Source: Terebella lapidaria
Lineage: Eukaryota > Annelida > Polychaeta > Terebellida > Terebellidae
NCBI GenBank assembly: GCA_949152475.1
Contig: OX424567.1
Location: 26,437,402-26,501,401 of the forward strand
DNA: 64,000 bases
Direction: 5' to 3'
The notes beneath the pieces were generated by a model. The model was not told the DNA's origin and made no database searches. It worked only from the letters and a program-made list of their open reading frames with translations. A program made the translations under genes and the position numbers. Below are positions 61,765 to 64,000 of the stretch, in pieces; the stretch's first letter is position 1, and each line of letters opens with the position of its first letter.

Positions 61765-64000
61765 TTCATTTCAGTTCATTAAACAAAAGTCACTTCATCA
61801 CATGTAGGCCTATATTTTTATATTGCAAGCATTTCAATGGGACAAATGGCGGAAACTTCTTCACCAAGCCTTCAGCTAAGCACCTCCATACTATCAGGCA
61901 TTTGTTAATATTCAACTTGTCACTCGTGACTCATCATGACAAGTAAATTTATTCAGAAACTACCAATCACAAGGTCAAATCTTGAATATTTTGGAAAAAT
62001 CCATGTGAAAAATCACTAATGCCACGATGACGTCATAGTGATATACATACTATTGCTATGGTGCCATTTTGCTCGAGTGACGAAATATAACCAACGTTGT
62101 TATGGTAACACTACACCACGTTGCCATCCGGAGAGCCGTAAAGTACCACTCTCACTACTTTCATTTAATTTAATTTAGTACATTTTCGTACATGCGTGTG
62201 CAACAAACTATTTGAAGTTTTTTTTTTTATACAAAAACGATTTAGGTCTACTAGCTTTTAGCCATAAAGAAGCTCATAAGAGGAGGGAACCTAATAGAGG
62301 CATTCTTTTTTTTATTTATTTGTTTCGGATTATATTTTTTGAAGAATTATTCCATTATCTTTGAATATGGGAATGGTACGGAGCCCCTGAGGTGACATAC
62401 CAAAATTTGTTTTAACTAGACGTAAAGGCCTAAAGGTGCATTGGAGGCATTTCGGTGTAGAGACTAACCTATAACATGCATAATATGCTTGCCATGAATG
62501 ACATCCCTTTTGCTCTATTCGTGGGGGCGAAATAGTCATGTTCCCATTCTCGCGAATTGACATTTCATGCACACAACATAGCAATTTATGGGAACGTATT
62601 GTCAATTGTGGGAACGGATTCCTATTTTCGCCATCTGTAATCATCTGTAATGTAATTGTAATCACCATGTCGTGGGAACCCACTATTATTCCCTAAGCAC
62701 GAATTAGCATTTTATGCGCAGGTATTAGTATTTTGTGGGCACATAATGTTATTTCATGAACACGAAATTATAAATATTTTGTCACCTCAGGGGCTCCATA
62801 GGAATAAACATTCAAAACCTGGAATTAAATATTAAAACCCGGAATTAAATAATTAGAACCGGAAAAACATTCTTTGATATCATTTTCTCAAAAGCGAGTT
62901 GCAAACTAGACACTCCCCGATCGTCGACGACTACGCGGATGTATTCCTCTTGTGTTTTCATCCCTACAAATTAAATGTTGATACATACATAAAATCGTCA
63001 TCACTTCCATCAATATTAGTAAGGAGTGTTCCTGACCTTAACTATTTTTAATTGTAAGCAGTAGTACAAATAAAATAGTTTCCCGCAGACTGAGTCAGCA
63101 ATACACGAAATATTGCTCCACAAGATACTTACACTATAACAATCCAGATTGGAAGACTTTTGAGCTAATCCAAGTGACTCAATGTACATGAACAATGAAC
63201 ATTACAGTGATGTGTGTTTTGACATAAATAACCATGTACATATTTATTCTCGTGCTTTATTCCCTGATATTTCAGTACGTGACTCGGTGACAATAAATCT
63301 ATGCTACGAGATTACTTGTTTGAATTTTTATTTTGATGATACTTTTTCCGATTAGTGAACACCTCCATATAGTGGACAATTTTGCTGGATCCCAAAGACG
63401 TTCATTAATCAGAGGTTTGACTGTATCCATTAACTTATTATATATCACCAAATATTTTTTCAGACAGGCAGTGATTTCAACACCTACATATGCTGATACT
63501 GGCATGTTCAAATTGTATTTATTATCACTGCCATAAAAGCTCTACTTTGCCTTGTTTATTCTAATAAGATACAACCTTTGTTTTATAACAAAATACTATA
63601 CAGTTAGTTTATGTGAATGTCCCAAATACAATGTGATATTAAAGTTGGAATCAATTTTAATATCAGCCAAATTTAGCACTCTTGTTTGTCACGCAAACAC
63701 GCAAAATGAAAGTTCATCTCGAGATAGTCGGGAATATATAGGAAATATGCACAGTTGGACAACAGATACTCAGAAAATTGCCGTTAATCGTGCATGAAAA
63801 CAGTGGATAGAGAATGATCGGCCGGCCTACATTGCCGGTTGCCACAGTATCTAGACAAATACCAATGACGTCATGAGACTGTGTGTAGAACTCGCCCTCA
63901 AGGCGGGCCGCTTTGAGGAAAAAAATTATTTGAATGTTGATTTGGCAACTCAATTTAGGCACGTAATACACATTTTCAGCCCCAAATTTTTACGATTTCT
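61765..64000. other. Unassigned end of window
   Basis: No exon was recognised. Bases 62415-62515 resemble 22290-22395 (GGAGGCATTTC, ACTAA, CTATAACAT words), so they are a dispersed repeat. A segment at 63345-63425 (GTGAACACCTCCATATAGTG, then GTTCATTAATCAGAGG) looks like a repeat too. The rest shows nothing I can support. Confidence 0.4.

Noticed and set aside
63299..63511. Minus-strand frame with INERLWDPAKLSTIWRCSL
   Set aside because: Looks like a chance reading of a dispersed repeat; no further coding signal around it.

Overview
This is animal (metazoan) nuclear DNA. The genes are split by GT-AG introns, each encodes a bilaterian protein, and more than half of the window is repeat-derived. 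The lineage is not settled by the sequence. The mix of genes (Enhancer of polycomb, long-chain acyl-CoA dehydrogenase, a rolling-stone-type membrane protein) and the many short elements with central tandem repeats and terminal hairpins fit a marine invertebrate. A mollusc is my first guess; a lancelet or another invertebrate deuterostome is possible.

Layout. (1) 1-13110, plus strand: the 3' thirteen coding exons of Enhancer of polycomb (EPC), in one consistent reading frame of 794 codons plus stop; the 5' exon(s) lie outside the window. Its introns hold hairpin-ended elements, one copy of a 1.4 kb repeat and a 34-bp minisatellite of about 39 copies. (2) 13111-16298: the stretch between two convergent genes. 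(3) 16299-34508, minus strand: eight exons of mitochondrial long-chain acyl-CoA dehydrogenase (ACADL), frame-consistent over 417 codons plus stop; the transit-peptide exon was not found. Its introns contain a gag-protease relic, GGTCA-rich tandem arrays with a period of about 134 bp, and an inverted second copy of the 1.4 kb repeat. (4) 34509-39850: gag relic, palindromes and a long-inverted-repeat (foldback) element. (5) 39850-45225, minus strand: a decayed Ty3/gypsy LTR retrotransposon. (6) 45400-54353: broken copies of an uncharacterised multi-copy gene with an XPG/FEN1-like motif pattern, interrupted by a hairpin-ended element and by a decayed Helitron/PIF1-type helicase. (7) 54354-58323: mostly unassigned, with one MITE. 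(8) 58324-59581, plus strand: a rolling-stone-like multi-pass membrane protein, followed by a 42-bp minisatellite of about 40 copies. (9) 61240-64000: unassigned.

The most striking observation is one pattern that recurs in all three host genes. Each has a tandem array whose first unit is the end of a coding exon. In EPC the repeated unit is the exon 3' end plus its splice donor (34 bp, about 39 copies; reading past the first donor meets a stop at once). In ACADL it is again the exon 3' end plus donor (39 bp, 4 copies, in frame, so it can add 13-residue blocks inside the acyl-CoA dehydrogenase signature). In the rolling-stone-like gene it is the last 13 codons plus the stop codon (42 bp, about 40 copies, each ending in a stop in the gene's frame).

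The three host genes are unrelated in function: chromatin acetylation complex, mitochondrial fatty-acid oxidation, and a membrane protein. I see no operon-like cooperation. All calls come from reading the sequence; no alignment or database search was run.
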